Shown here: positions 36,085-44,474 of the stretch, one piece after another
Position numbering within the stretch: position 1 is the first letter of the stretch
Layout of the letters: each line of letters begins with the position of its first letter
NCBI GenBank assembly: GCA_965232455.1
Contig: OZ246981.1
Location: 3,286,001 to 3,350,000, forward strand
Direction of reading: 5' to 3'
Origin: JBFGFX01 sp965232455
GTDB lineage: Bacteria; Pseudomonadota; Gammaproteobacteria; Steroidobacterales; Woeseiaceae
Length of the DNA: 64,000 bases
Notes under the pieces: model-generated
What the model was told of the DNA's origin: nothing
What the model saw: only the letters and a program-made list of their open reading frames with translations
Databases searched by the model: none
Translations under genes and position numbers: made by a program

Positions 36085-37634
36085 GCGCACTCCGCGGTGA
36101 CCGGCGCAAACGCCGTTGACGCCACTCTACACCCTTGCACCGTCTGGTGTAGCGTCAGCCATATGAATTCGTTGCTGCCCGCCGGCTGAAACGCCAGCAG
36201 GATCGTCACGCCGCGCTGCGGATCGAGCGGGCTGACGTGCAGGCCCGATTCACACTGAACGTCGAAATTGCCGTCCGTGAACGCGCCGCGATCGGCAAGC
36301 CCGCTGAGATACGCGTGAACCTGGGCATGTACGCGTTCGGCGACGCGCGATCCGCCCGCCTCGAAAACCGCCCATCGGGTCGCCTGTCCGATGGCGCCGG
36401 TCATCTGCAGGCACAGCCTGCGCGTGGTCAGGCTTGCAAACTGGCGTTCCATCTCACTCGTGCGCGCCAGCGTCACCGAACCGCAAAACGCGGCGCGTCC
36501 GGCACGACGGCCGGCGACCACGTTGAGTCCCTCGCGTACCAGCATCGCGCCTTCCTCGGGCGAAACCTCGACGGCGGGCGTCAACTGGCGTTGCAGTCCG
36601 AAGCCCGGCTGGTCGAGATCCTGCCAGGGTCCGCGATAGATATCGAGCTTGCTGAGAAGACCGGCCATCGCTCCACCAACCACTCGGGGCGGCGCCGAAG
36701 CGTCGCTGCGCAGGTTCATGCGCGGAAAGTACGACACGATGTTAGAGCTGGCATAACCAGCGGCACGGACGCCGTCGACGGCGTCCTCGACCGTCGACCA
36801 CTCTGCCGGCGGATCGAGAATCAGCATGGCGCCGCGTTTCCGGCAATAGAGTTCCGCGGCCAGGACGGCGGCTGGACCGAGATCGCGATGCCGGCCGCAG
36901 GGCGGCAGATACAGAAGGTCGAGGTTCTCGACGTCGTTGAGCGAAAACAGGCCGGTGCCGTCTTTGGAGGAACCCACCAGATCATAGTCCGAGAGTTCGT
37001 CGCCATCGCTGCCCCGTTGCGCGTGACCCACGTATTCGGCCCGGGAATCGAGTCCCGCGCCGCCGGTGGCGACCGGACGCCCCGGTGGCGTCGGCAACTG
37101 TACCCGAATCAGCGACGAATCGAGCAGCACGTCTGCGATGTATCGTTTCGAGCCGGGATCACAGCTGAGCCGCCTGTAGATTTCCTGGTCGACCACGAGT
37201 CCGGTCACGGGCGCAACCCGCTGGACGGTCAGATTGAAATGCTTCGTGTCATCCTCGTCGAACCCGTCGTAGTCGACGGCGGCGCGCACGTTTTCGGTGG
37301 AGCCCGGCTCCAGCGCGTTCAGGACCAACACGCCATGATCGGCGGGCAAACAAATCATTGCGCCGCGAGCGTTGTTCGCAACGCGCACGACGTAAACGCG
37401 TTTTCCGCCGTGTTCAAAAAACTGTTGGACGGCCGGCCCCAGGCTACTGCGTCGCCACACGCCTCCGAAGCGATGCGCAAATGCCGCAAAACTTTCGATC
37501 AAAACCGGAGTGTTGAGGGGGCCGCGAAGCGCACGGCCGACAAACGCGGCCGTGGTGTGAGTGACGACGTCGACGGGTTCGTCCATCGCCTGGATTTTGG
37601 TGACCGTAATACCCTGGTCTAGCGCATCCGACAA
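36081..37634 (-). CDS. Orphan contractile-tail sheath protein
   Basis: 517 residues resembling the sheath subunit of contractile phage tails and phage-like injection systems. The N-terminal part has TTAAFVGRALRGPLNTPVLIESFAAFAHRFGG, then AVQQFFEHGGKRVYVVRVAN; the C-terminal part has the conserved MVREGLNVVAGRRAG region and the sheath C-terminal domain (GAIGQATRWAVFEAGG, FLSG-like AYLSGLADRGAF, VTILLAFQPAGSNEFIWLTL). It is full length and intact, with composition like its neighbours. No tube, baseplate, spike, ATPase or other phage gene occurs within the window. Downstream is DUF427. A decayed injection system or a re-used sheath is possible. Confidence 0.82.
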   Translation of the reverse strand: MSDALDQGITVTKIQAMDEPVDVVTHTTAAFVGRALRGPLNTPVLIESFAAFAHRFGGVWRRSSLGPAVQQFFEHGGKRVYVVRVANNARGAMICLPADHGVLVLNALEPGSTENVRAAVDYDGFDEDDTKHFNLTVQRVAPVTGLVVDQEIYRRLSCDPGSKRYIADVLLDSSLIRVQLPTPPGRPVATGGAGLDSRAEYVGHAQRGSDGDELSDYDLVGSSKDGTGLFSLNDVENLDLLYLPPCGRHRDLGPAAVLAAELYCRKRGAMLILDPPAEWSTVEDAVDGVRAAGYASSNIVSYFPRMNLRSDASAPPRVVGGAMAGLLSKLDIYRGPWQDLDQPGFGLQRQLTPAVEVSPEEGAMLVREGLNVVAGRRAGRAAFCGSVTLARTSEMERQFASLTTRRLCLQMTGAIGQATRWAVFEAGGSRVAERVHAQVHAYLSGLADRGAFTDGNFDVQCESGLHVSPLDPQRGVTILLAFQPAGSNEFIWLTLHQTVQGCRVASTAFAPVTAECA

Positions 37635-37746
37635 TCCTATCTCCGCGGAATCGAGCCAGATTTCCGTAGCTGCATTCTAATTATTGTACGCCGCAGATGC
37701 TATGGTTGATCCACCCTATCGGAGCCTTGGCATCGGTCACCACGGA

Positions 37747-38811
37747 ATGACCCGCGCAGACACCCTTGGATCGAGTTTCCCGGAACTCGGCCGGCGCCTG
37801 AACAAAATTGCGTTGGCGGCGCTGCCGACCCCGGTGCAACGTCATTCGTTGTCGTGCCGCGGACAGCGTCTTGACGTCTGGTTCAAACAGGACAACCTCA
37901 CCGGCAAGATTTACGGCGGCAACAAAGTCAGGAAACTCGAATACCTGTTCAGCCGTGTGCGACAAAAAAACTGCCCGCGCGTCGCGACCTTCGGTGCGGT
38001 GAGTTCCAATCACGCGCTCGCGACCGCACTGTATGCGCGCAAACTGCAGATAGATCCCATCTGCTTTCTGTCGCATCAGACAAAAACACCGGCGGCGGCG
38101 CTGAGCCTGAACATGCACCTCGCCAATAAGAGTGAAATCGTCGCCTTCGGTGGATCGTACGCCGAGCGAGTCAAAACGCTTCGCAGGCATCTGTGGAATC
38201 GGGGCGCCGCCGTCATCCCGATGGGCGGCTCATCGTGGCTCGGCACCGTCGGATTCGTCAACGCCGGATTGGAACTCGCCGAACAGATCACGGCGGGCGA
38301 GCTACCCGCTCCCGGTCGCGTCTACATTGCAACCGGTACGATGGGCACGGCCGCCGGTCTGGCGCTGGGTCTCGCGCTGGCCGGCCTGCCGACCGACGTG
38401 CATGCGGTGCGCGTATCGCCTGCCGCGATCACCAACGAACTCGTGTTGCGACGCTTGATGCGAAAGACCGCGCACATGTTGCACCGCCTGGCGCCATCTT
38501 TTCCGGCGGGACTCGCCGAACGCGCCCGCGTCACGCTTCGCCACGATTATTTCGCACCGGGCTACGCGAAAAGCAACGAGAAGACCGACGCGGCCGTTCG
38601 CCTGGCGGCCGATCAGGCGGGCATCACGCTGGAGTCGACGTATACCGGCAAGGCGCTGGCGGCGCTGCTGGACGACCTGCGCGACTGCACGGCGCGCGGC
38701 GAAATCGTTTTATTCTGGAACAGCTACAACTCGGCGCCGCTGCCGACCGAATTGACGAAACCGGCCGACGTCGGCGACCTGTCGGACGAGTTCTTAAGCT
38801 ACTTCTGCTGA
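37747..38811 (+). CDS. PLP-dependent ACC deaminase / D-cysteine desulfhydrase family enzyme
   Basis: 354 residues from ATG 37747. Fold-type II PLP enzyme with DVWFKQDNLTGKIYGGNKVRKLEYLF; the Lys of GGNKVRK is the PLP Schiff-base residue. FGAVSSNHALATALYARKL binds the substrate carboxylate, and IATGTMGTAAGLALGLAL is the PLP phosphate loop. Later motif DYFAPGYAKSNEKT and STYTGKALAALLDDL fit the family. Earlier in-frame starts (37684, 37702) have no better ribosome-binding site. 1-aminocyclopropane-1-carboxylate or D-cysteine are typical substrates; this one cannot be resolved. It overlaps the convergent 49-residue ORF by 18 bp. Confidence 0.83.
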   Translation: MTRADTLGSSFPELGRRLNKIALAALPTPVQRHSLSCRGQRLDVWFKQDNLTGKIYGGNKVRKLEYLFSRVRQKNCPRVATFGAVSSNHALATALYARKLQIDPICFLSHQTKTPAAALSLNMHLANKSEIVAFGGSYAERVKTLRRHLWNRGAAVIPMGGSSWLGTVGFVNAGLELAEQITAGELPAPGRVYIATGTMGTAAGLALGLALAGLPTDVHAVRVSPAAITNELVLRRLMRKTAHMLHRLAPSFPAGLAERARVTLRHDYFAPGYAKSNEKTDAAVRLAADQAGITLESTYTGKALAALLDDLRDCTARGEIVLFWNSYNSAPLPTELTKPADVGDLSDEFLSYFC

Positions 38812-38943
38812 GTCGCCGTCGCCCGCGTCGTCCGATGACCTGCGGTCGCTGCCGGAGCGCCGGGCCGCTTCTTTCCGAGCCTCCGCGCTTTCTTGTTTTT
38901 TGCGCTCGATTTCTTCGAGCATCAGATCGAGCCATTCACTCAC
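38794..38943 (-). CDS. Predicted 49-residue charged protein overlapping the L,D-transpeptidase stop
   Basis: GTG 38943 begins inside the last codons of the L,D-transpeptidase gene (GTGAGTGA overlap) and runs 49 codons to TAA at 38794, overlapping the end of the convergent PLP gene. The product starts SEWLDLMLEEIERKKQESAEARKEA and ends in an Asp/Ser-rich tail. Its charged helical N-terminus and coupled start suggest a real short gene, but an ORF this short could be chance; no family is recognised. Confidence 0.45.
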   Translation of the reverse strand: MSEWLDLMLEEIERKKQESAEARKEAARRSGSDRRSSDDAGDGDSAEVA

Positions 38944-40156
38944 CGGCGGGCTCGTCGTTGTCGGTCCCGGCTTCGACCTCGGTCTCGGTTTCTACTTCGT
39001 TCTCCGATTCGGTTTCCGAAGCCAGCTCTTCGAGCGGCGTATCGAGGATCGCTCTGACTTCGGCCAGCGTCGGCACGTCCGGATCGGGCTCTACGGTGTT
39101 GCGCACCAGCCTGGCGCGTTCGAGAACCTCGTCGACGTCGTTGTGCAACACTCGGACCGGCACGCCGTAACCGTCCGCAGCGATCGACGCAGCCTGCGCG
39201 CGCACCGCGGCCAGCCGTGTCTCATCGAAAGGAACGTCTAGCGCTTCCAGCGCCCGTGCAAGGTGATCGTCCGGCGCCACCGCATCGTCCTCGAGCGGAC
39301 GGTGCCCCTCGAAATACGGCTCGCCATCCAATGAGCCCATCAGATACGGCTGATTGACGATCAGTACGTCCTCGCCGAGTTCGATCAGCGAGTAGAGCAG
39401 TTCGATGTTCTCCGGATACAGGCGGACACATCCGTGACTCACGCGCATGCCGACGCCGTAGGGCTGATTCGTACCGTGGATGAGGTAGCCCGGCATGTCG
39501 AGCTTGAGAACAAACCGGCCGAGCGGATTGTCCGGGCCCGGCGGGACGACCGCGGGCAATGGGTCGCCAATGGCCGCGTGCTCCTTGCGCACGGACGCGG
39601 GCACGTACCAGTGTGGATCGCGAGCCTTGCTGATGACGGCTGCTTCACCGAGCGGCGTTTCCCATCCGACCCGACCGATACCGATCGGAAACGTCATGAC
39701 GGTCGCCGCTTCGTCTTCGCCGACTTCAGGAAAGTAGTACAGCCGTTTCGACGCGATGTTCAGAACGATCCCGCGCTTGGGCGCGTCCGGCAAAACGTAC
39801 TGCGTCGGCAGAATCACCGGCGTACCCTCGCCCGGCAACCAGGGGTCGATGTCCGGATTTGCATCGACCAACTCGTCGTATCCGAGACCGTACTCACGCG
39901 CGATGCTGGAGAACGTATCCGTGCTTCGAGTGAAGACGATCTGCACTTCACCGACAACGGACTGCGTCTCGTCTTCGAGCTCAAAAAAATTGCGGCTGAT
40001 CGGCTCCAGCCGGGCCCGCTCGATCAGCGGCACCGCCGGCGCCGCAACAGGCGACTGCCGTGTCGCCATAAAGTCCTTCAAGGTCGAGCAGCCGGACAAC
40101 AGCACCGCGAGCGGTGCAACAATCAGGACGATGCGAAGTGCTTTGGATTCGTACAC
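38936..40156 (-). CDS. L,D-transpeptidase (YkuD/ErfK family) lipoprotein with LysM
   Basis: 406 residues. A lipoprotein signal (IVLIVAPLAVLLSGC) is followed by a LysM-like region (VFTRSTDTFSSIAREYGLGYDELVDANP), then the YkuD catalytic domain: RLYYFPEV, MTFPIGIGRVGWETPLG, and the active-site YLIHGTNQPYGVGMRVSHGCVRL (catalytic Cys in SHGC). These enzymes crosslink peptidoglycan or attach proteins to it in the periplasm. A long acidic C-terminal tail follows. I chose GTG 40156 (AGG 8 nt upstream) because an earlier ATG 40210 would put 18 extra residues in front of the signal peptide. Confidence 0.9.
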   Translation of the reverse strand: MYESKALRIVLIVAPLAVLLSGCSTLKDFMATRQSPVAAPAVPLIERARLEPISRNFFELEDETQSVVGEVQIVFTRSTDTFSSIAREYGLGYDELVDANPDIDPWLPGEGTPVILPTQYVLPDAPKRGIVLNIASKRLYYFPEVGEDEAATVMTFPIGIGRVGWETPLGEAAVISKARDPHWYVPASVRKEHAAIGDPLPAVVPPGPDNPLGRFVLKLDMPGYLIHGTNQPYGVGMRVSHGCVRLYPENIELLYSLIELGEDVLIVNQPYLMGSLDGEPYFEGHRPLEDDAVAPDDHLARALEALDVPFDETRLAAVRAQAASIAADGYGVPVRVLHNDVDEVLERARLVRNTVEPDPDVPTLAEVRAILDTPLEELASETESENEVETETEVEAGTDNDEPAGE

Positions 40157-40214
40157 GTGGGCGGCCTGTCGAAGCGGTTTGCCTTGGAATTCTGGCAGAA
40201 ATGCCGGCAATACT

Positions 40215-40988
40215 CTATCCGGCGTTAACGGGCCCCGGCGCCCGTCCGACCGTCAGCCTCAGCGGCCAACGCACGATGCGTGAGCCCGGACCCCAGTGAC
40301 CCTTGAGCGCCTGCGCAAACCCGTCCAGCGGATCCTTGCCGGTCGCCGACCGGTAGCGCTGGCACGCCGACCAGGTCTGCATATAGTCGATCATCTGATC
40401 CGCGCTCCACTCGACCTGCATGTGGTGTTCGCCGGTATCGATGACCGGCAGCGGCGGCTCGATATCCCGGTAGCCGTTTTCGACGATCACCCGCTCCGGC
40501 GGCCAGTAGTCGCCGACGAACTCGTAGAGGGATCGAATGACTTCCTCGCAGCGCTGCTCAACCGAGCAGAATCCGTAACACCAGTACGCGAGAATGCCGC
40601 CCGGCCGCAGGACGTTCTTGGTCGCCGCGAAAAACCGCTCAACGTCGAACCAGTGCAGGGCCTGCGCGACCGTAATCAAATCGATGGATGCCGAAGCGAG
40701 GCCGGGATTTTCGGCCGCAACGACCCGATATTCGATGCGCGTATGCGGCTCCGCCGACTCGATCTGTTTGGCGCTCGCATCGGTCGCAATGACGCGCTCG
40801 AAATGCGCGCTCAGCGAGCGCGCGGCCTGACCGTTGCCGGTTGCACAATCCCAAGCGCATTCGCGCGCGGCGCACAGACCGGCCAATTCGGAAAAAAGCT
40901 CCGCCGGGTAGCGCGGCCGCGAAGCCGCGTAACTCGCGGCGTGCCCCGAGAAGTGATCTTTGAACGACGGTTGTGTTGTGTCTGACAT
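40215..40988 (-). CDS. Class I SAM-dependent methyltransferase
   Basis: 257 residues of the UbiE/Methyltransf_11 type. Motif I is AWDCATGNGQAARSLSAHF near residue 45, motif II VIATDASAKQIESAEP, and the post-II acidic loop IDLITVAQALHWFDVERFF near 104. It resembles the YeaB/small-molecule methyltransferases acting on trans-aconitate or similar acids, but no substrate is indicated. The N-terminal FKDHFSGHAASYAASRPRYP is common to the family. Lies 58 bp from the L,D-transpeptidase and on the same strand. Confidence 0.82.
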   Translation of the reverse strand: MSDTTQPSFKDHFSGHAASYAASRPRYPAELFSELAGLCAARECAWDCATGNGQAARSLSAHFERVIATDASAKQIESAEPHTRIEYRVVAAENPGLASASIDLITVAQALHWFDVERFFAATKNVLRPGGILAYWCYGFCSVEQRCEEVIRSLYEFVGDYWPPERVIVENGYRDIEPPLPVIDTGEHHMQVEWSADQMIDYMQTWSACQRYRSATGKDPLDGFAQALKGHWGPGSRIVRWPLRLTVGRAPGPVNAG

Positions 40989-41009
40989 CGGGCCACCGGG
41001 AATGTTTGG

Positions 41010-41056
41010 CTAGGGCCTGTTAACACTATACGAGTGATCCCTGTTGAGCCCCAAAT
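41010..41056. repeat. Repeat of the CTAGGGCCTGTTAACAC family (single end)
   Basis: Starts CTAGGGCCTGTTAACACTA at 41010 and continues with AGTGATCC and CTGTTGAGCCCCAAA, matching the end of the 271-bp feoA/feoB element through about 45 bp. No opposite inverted end or right CTAG is present. It abuts a terminator stem shared with the M48 peptidase gene. Confidence 0.68.
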
Positions 41057-41059
41057 AAA

Positions 41060-41088
41060 AAACGGCCGCCTCAGAACGGCGGCCGTTT
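41060..41088 (-). terminator. Intrinsic terminator of the M48 peptidase gene
   Basis: AAACGGCCGCC (41060-41070) pairs perfectly with GGCGGCCGTTT (41078-41088). Read on the minus strand the stem is followed by a T-rich run, as expected downstream of the peptidase stop at 41117. The + strand copy also ends in TTTCG, so partial bidirectional action is possible. Confidence 0.75.
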
Positions 41089-41116
41089 CGTGACCTGTGT
41101 CTTCAACGCGGCGGAA

Positions 41117-41893
41117 CTACCTTTCGCAATTCGGCGCTTTGCCCTGCGCTTTCGCCTCGTTGTACAAAACCAGCGCTGTCGGATAGTGGCCGATCAGGTC
41201 GTCGATTCGGGTCTCGCCCGAAGGATGCGTCGACATGTACTCCGGGATACTCGTTTCGTTCTTTTCATTCATGATTTTCCAAAGCTCGACACTTTCACGG
41301 GGGTCGAAGCCAGCCTTGGCCATGTATTCCAGCCCGATGAGATCGGCCTCGGATTCCTGCCCGCGGCTGAACGGGTTGAGAAGCCCCAGCGTACCCAGCG
41401 TGGACAAGGAACTCTGTGCCGCCTGGGTCTGCGTTCTGTACCCACCGCCCAGTATCAGCGCAAGCGTGTCGACACCGAAGGAGGTCATCTCCCGCTGATT
41501 CTGCCGCGTCTCCGGGTGGCCGGCGGTGACGTGCGCGACCTCGTGTCCCATTACGGCCGCCAGCTGATGCTGGTTCTGCGCAACGCCCAAAATCCCGGAA
41601 AAAACCACGATCTTGCCGCCCGGGAGGACAAACGCGTTGATGGTGGGATTGTCGACGATCGCCAATTCCCAATACATGTCCGAATCGGGCGGCTCGAGCT
41701 CGGCCACGATCGCGTTGGCGACACACGCAACGTAGTCGATGGTCGCGCGATCCTTCACCAGCGCCGCCTGCTCGCGGATTTGCTCGAACTCCCGGCCGCC
41801 CTGCTGCCTGAGCTGTTCCGAGCTCACGCAGGCCGCGAGCACGCCGGCCGCGACGAGCACACAAAAAGCACGTTGCAAGATTCTGATTCGCAT
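41117..41893 (-). CDS. M48 family metallopeptidase, lipoprotein
   Basis: 258 residues from ATG 41893 with a strong GAGGAA ribosome-binding site; the frame is open further left but unsupported. Lipobox LAAC (Cys22) anchors it. The zinc motif is VMGHEVAHVTAGHPE (His117, Glu118, His121), with the third ligand expected in ESEADLIGLEYMAKAGFDP. This is the LoiP/BepA-type envelope protease group, which degrades misfolded periplasmic proteins. Family members with TPR domains are longer; this one lacks TPR. The conserved STHPSGETRIDDL lies near the C terminus. Confidence 0.88.
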   Translation of the reverse strand: MRIRILQRAFCVLVAAGVLAACVSSEQLRQQGGREFEQIREQAALVKDRATIDYVACVANAIVAELEPPDSDMYWELAIVDNPTINAFVLPGGKIVVFSGILGVAQNQHQLAAVMGHEVAHVTAGHPETRQNQREMTSFGVDTLALILGGGYRTQTQAAQSSLSTLGTLGLLNPFSRGQESEADLIGLEYMAKAGFDPRESVELWKIMNEKNETSIPEYMSTHPSGETRIDDLIGHYPTALVLYNEAKAQGKAPNCER

Positions 41894-42026
41894 TGAAAAT
41901 TCCTCGAATTGGACAGCCATTATAACGGACGTCGGCCTGCTGGCGGCGGCGGTCTCTCCGGCCGTCGCGGCAATTCTCCCTATTAAGACCCCGGCCGTTG
42001 CCTCGGGTTCCCGCCGGGCGCGGGTC

Positions 42027-43043
42027 TCAGCGCGGCAGGCGCGACTCGAAACGGCGACGCCAGCTCGCCTGATCCAGCCGTTCCATGGCGTTGTCGACAC
42101 CCGCCAGCAATCGCTTCTGCAAGGGCTGTTTGATGCGGTAATCGACCCGGTAGAGATCCCGCTCGGCCGACAGTTCCGCCAGCAATTCGTCGCTGGTTTT
42201 GATCTCGTCGGCCAATCCCAGCGCCAGCGCGTGTTTACCGTACCAATGTTCACCCGTCGCAACTTTGGCAAGGTCCAGGGCCGGGCGATACTCGGTGACG
42301 ACGTCTTTGAACAGCGCGTGCACGTCCTCCAGCTGTTCCTTGAGCTTCGCCCGGTCTTCGTCGGTGTTCTTGCCGAACATCGTCACATTGCGCTTGTAGT
42401 CACCGGCCGTGACTTGCTCGAAGTCGACGCCGTGCGTATCGAGCAGACGATTGAAGTTGGGCAGTTGCGCGATCACGCCGATGGACCCGAGAATCGCAAA
42501 CGGCGCCGAATAAACCCTGTCTGCGACACAGGCCATGAGGTAACCGCCGCTCGCAGCTACCTTGTCGACGGCAACGGCCAGCGGAACGCCGCGGTTACGG
42601 ATGCGCACCAGCTGCGAAGCCGCCAGCCCATGTTCGTGAACGACGCCACCGTGATTGTCCAGACGGACGACGACGTCGTCGCCATCCTGAGCGACGTCGA
42701 GAATCGCAGTGACTTCCTCACGCAGCGAAGAAACCGCGCTGGCCTTGAGGTCGCCTTTGAAATCGATCACGAACGTCCTTGGACGTTGCGCTTTCGATTC
42801 AGATTTCTGCCGCTCCTTGTCCGCTTTGGCCTGCGCCTTCCACTCGTCCTTACGCATGATCGCCTTGCGTAATCCGGCGGCGAGCTTCTGATACTTCCTG
42901 TTGAGATGTTCGACTTCGAGGCCTTCCTGGTGGCTGGCCTTGCGGCTGGCGGCCGCCCCCGCACCGATAATCACGACAACGGCCGCGACCAGCGTGACGG
43001 TTTTCAAGAGGAACAGGCCGTACTCGGCGAAAAATGCGCTCAT
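42027..43043 (-). CDS. sohB: Protease SohB
   Basis: Inner-membrane S49-family serine peptidase of 338 residues. An N-terminal transmembrane helix (FLLKTVTLVAAVVVIIGAGAAA) leads to the SohB-type segment RKAIMRKDEWKA, and FVIDFKGDLKASAVSSLREEVTAIL. Catalytic Ser lies in VDKVAASGGYLMACVADRVY and the general-base Lys in TAGDYKRNVTMFG. It is typical of gammaproteobacteria and processes membrane-associated peptides. Confidence 0.92.
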   Translation of the reverse strand: MSAFFAEYGLFLLKTVTLVAAVVVIIGAGAAASRKASHQEGLEVEHLNRKYQKLAAGLRKAIMRKDEWKAQAKADKERQKSESKAQRPRTFVIDFKGDLKASAVSSLREEVTAILDVAQDGDDVVVRLDNHGGVVHEHGLAASQLVRIRNRGVPLAVAVDKVAASGGYLMACVADRVYSAPFAILGSIGVIAQLPNFNRLLDTHGVDFEQVTAGDYKRNVTMFGKNTDEDRAKLKEQLEDVHALFKDVVTEYRPALDLAKVATGEHWYGKHALALGLADEIKTSDELLAELSAERDLYRVDYRIKQPLQKRLLAGVDNAMERLDQASWRRRFESRLPR

Positions 43044-43087
43044 GCTTCAGCTTCTGGAGATTTTGCTCGGTTCTTGCCGGCCGTCAC

Positions 43088-44092
43088 TCAGACCGCCAGG
43101 CCAACATTGTTCTTTTGCAGCACCTGCTCGGCACGATAGCTCGAACGCACCAGCGGCCCGGCCACCACTTCCACGAACCCTTTTTCGAGACCCTCTTTGC
43201 GGTAAGCGTCGAACTGCTCGGGCGTCACGTACCGCTCGACCGCCAGGTGATTGGGGGTCGGCCGCAGGTATTGACCAAGCGTGAGTATGTCGACGTTGGC
43301 TGCACGGAGATCGTCCATCGTCTGCAAGATTTCGGGATCGCGTTCACCCAGGCCCAACATCAGACTGGTTTTGGTCAGGACGTCCGGACGGTATTCCTTC
43401 GCGTAACGGAGAACTTCGATCGTTTGTTCGTAACTTGCGCGAGGATCGCGGACCGGATGCGTCAGGCGACGCACCGTTTCCACGTTCTGAGCAAAAACCT
43501 CCAACCCGGAATCGAGTACGACCTCGATGTCGGTCCTTACGCCGTTGAAGTCCGGCGTGAGCGCTTCGACGGTCGTGTGCGGAGTCAGCGCCTTGATCGA
43601 ACGAACACAGGCCGCGTAGTGTCCGGCGCCCCCGTCCGCGAGATCGTCGCGATCGACCGAGGTGATTACGACGTAGTTCAGCTTCATGAGCTGAACGGCG
43701 CGAGCGGTATTCTGCGGCTCTTCGGGGTCCAGCCAGCCGCGCGGGTTGCCGGTGTCCACGGCGCAGAATCGGCAGGCGCGTGTGCACACCGACCCCATCA
43801 CCATGATCGTCGCCGTCCCCTGATTCCAGCATTCACCGATGTTGGGACACATCGACTCTTCGCAGACCGTGCTCAGACGATGCTCGCGAACCGTTTGCCG
43901 AACCGTCGAAAAGCCGGCGCCGGAGGGCATTTTTGCGCGCAGCCACGACGGTTTCCGGCCAACGGGAGATTCGGCCGTATCGCGCCGATTCTTGATGCCG
44001 TTCTTGATCGCCGTGAATCCGGCGCTCGTCTCGTATTTGCTGCCCGTCGGCACGATGGGGATGCCGCGAAACTGCTTGCTGGTTTTGCTCAT
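43088..44092 (-). CDS. lipA: Lipoyl synthase
   Basis: Radical-SAM enzyme that inserts two sulfurs into octanoyl groups to make lipoate on dehydrogenase E2 subunits. It has both iron-sulfur motifs: the auxiliary cluster CEESMCPNIGEC (Cys77, Cys82, Cys88) and the radical-SAM CTRACRFC (Cys103, Cys107, Cys110). VRSSYRAEQ near the C terminus carries the conserved Ser ligand. I chose ATG 44092 because MSKTSKQFRGIPIVP opens the family-like sequence and upstream codons (to 44137) are noise. lipB is not adjacent. Two copies of an intrinsic terminator lie just upstream. Confidence 0.95.
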   Translation of the reverse strand: MSKTSKQFRGIPIVPTGSKYETSAGFTAIKNGIKNRRDTAESPVGRKPSWLRAKMPSGAGFSTVRQTVREHRLSTVCEESMCPNIGECWNQGTATIMVMGSVCTRACRFCAVDTGNPRGWLDPEEPQNTARAVQLMKLNYVVITSVDRDDLADGGAGHYAACVRSIKALTPHTTVEALTPDFNGVRTDIEVVLDSGLEVFAQNVETVRRLTHPVRDPRASYEQTIEVLRYAKEYRPDVLTKTSLMLGLGERDPEILQTMDDLRAANVDILTLGQYLRPTPNHLAVERYVTPEQFDAYRKEGLEKGFVEVVAGPLVRSSYRAEQVLQKNNVGLAV

Positions 44093-44266
44093 GTAGTGAG
44101 TTGTCGTGGAGGGGCCTTGGACCGACCATTGTCGCACGATTCGCTTCTTTCTGACTATTGCACTGGCAATCCGCCCACTCCCTATCGAACACCGCGACGG
44201 TGGCGAACGCGGATTGATCTTTAGTGCACAGCCAAAAATAAGCGCCGAACCAAAGTCTTACCGGAC

Positions 44267-44292
44267 AAAAAAATCCCGACGCTACGGTCGGG
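44267..44292 (-). terminator. Intrinsic terminator, copy 1
   Basis: On the minus strand, CCCGAC-CGTAGC-GTCGGG (44275-44292) is followed by a run of seven T (44267-44273). It would stop transcripts coming from the small 65-residue gene before they reach lipA. Confidence 0.8.
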
Positions 44293-44401
44293 AAAATCAG
44301 GGCAATCCGCCCACCTCCATCAAACACCGCGGCATGGGCCGCCGCGGATTGATCTTTAGTGCACAGCCCAAAATAAGCGCCGAACCAAAGTCTTACCGGA
44401 C

Positions 44402-44427
44402 AAAAAAATCCCGACGCTACGGTCGGG
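44402..44427 (-). terminator. Intrinsic terminator, copy 2
   Basis: Identical stem-loop (44410-44427) and T run (44402-44408) 135 bp from copy 1, also oriented on the minus strand and 48 bp after the stop of the 65-residue gene. Confidence 0.8.
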
Positions 44428-44474
44428 AAAATCAGGGGGAAGACAGAAAAATTGCGCCAGAAGAAATCCAATAC

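Larger units (their letters stand above)
44165..44437. repeat. Tandem duplication of a 135-bp segment carrying a terminator
   Basis: Two copies, about 44165-44300 and 44301-44437, offset 135 bp. Near-identical over the right 80 bp (starting TTAGTGCACAGCC) and diverged at the left, where they begin GGCAATCCGCCCA. Each copy holds the stem described in the terminator entries. The left parts differ by substitutions and a 1-bp indel, so the duplication is not very recent. Confidence 0.8.

Noticed and set aside
36081..37634. A prophage around the tail sheath gene
   Set aside because: No integrase, terminase, capsid, lysis or other tail gene in the flanking 25 kb; composition is not different from neighbours.
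43833..44471. 212-codon minus-strand ORF containing the repeated peptide SGFFCPVRLWFGAYF
   Set aside because: It is produced by the tandem terminator duplication (135 bp is a multiple of three) read through into an alternative frame of lipA; composition and overlap are not gene-like.
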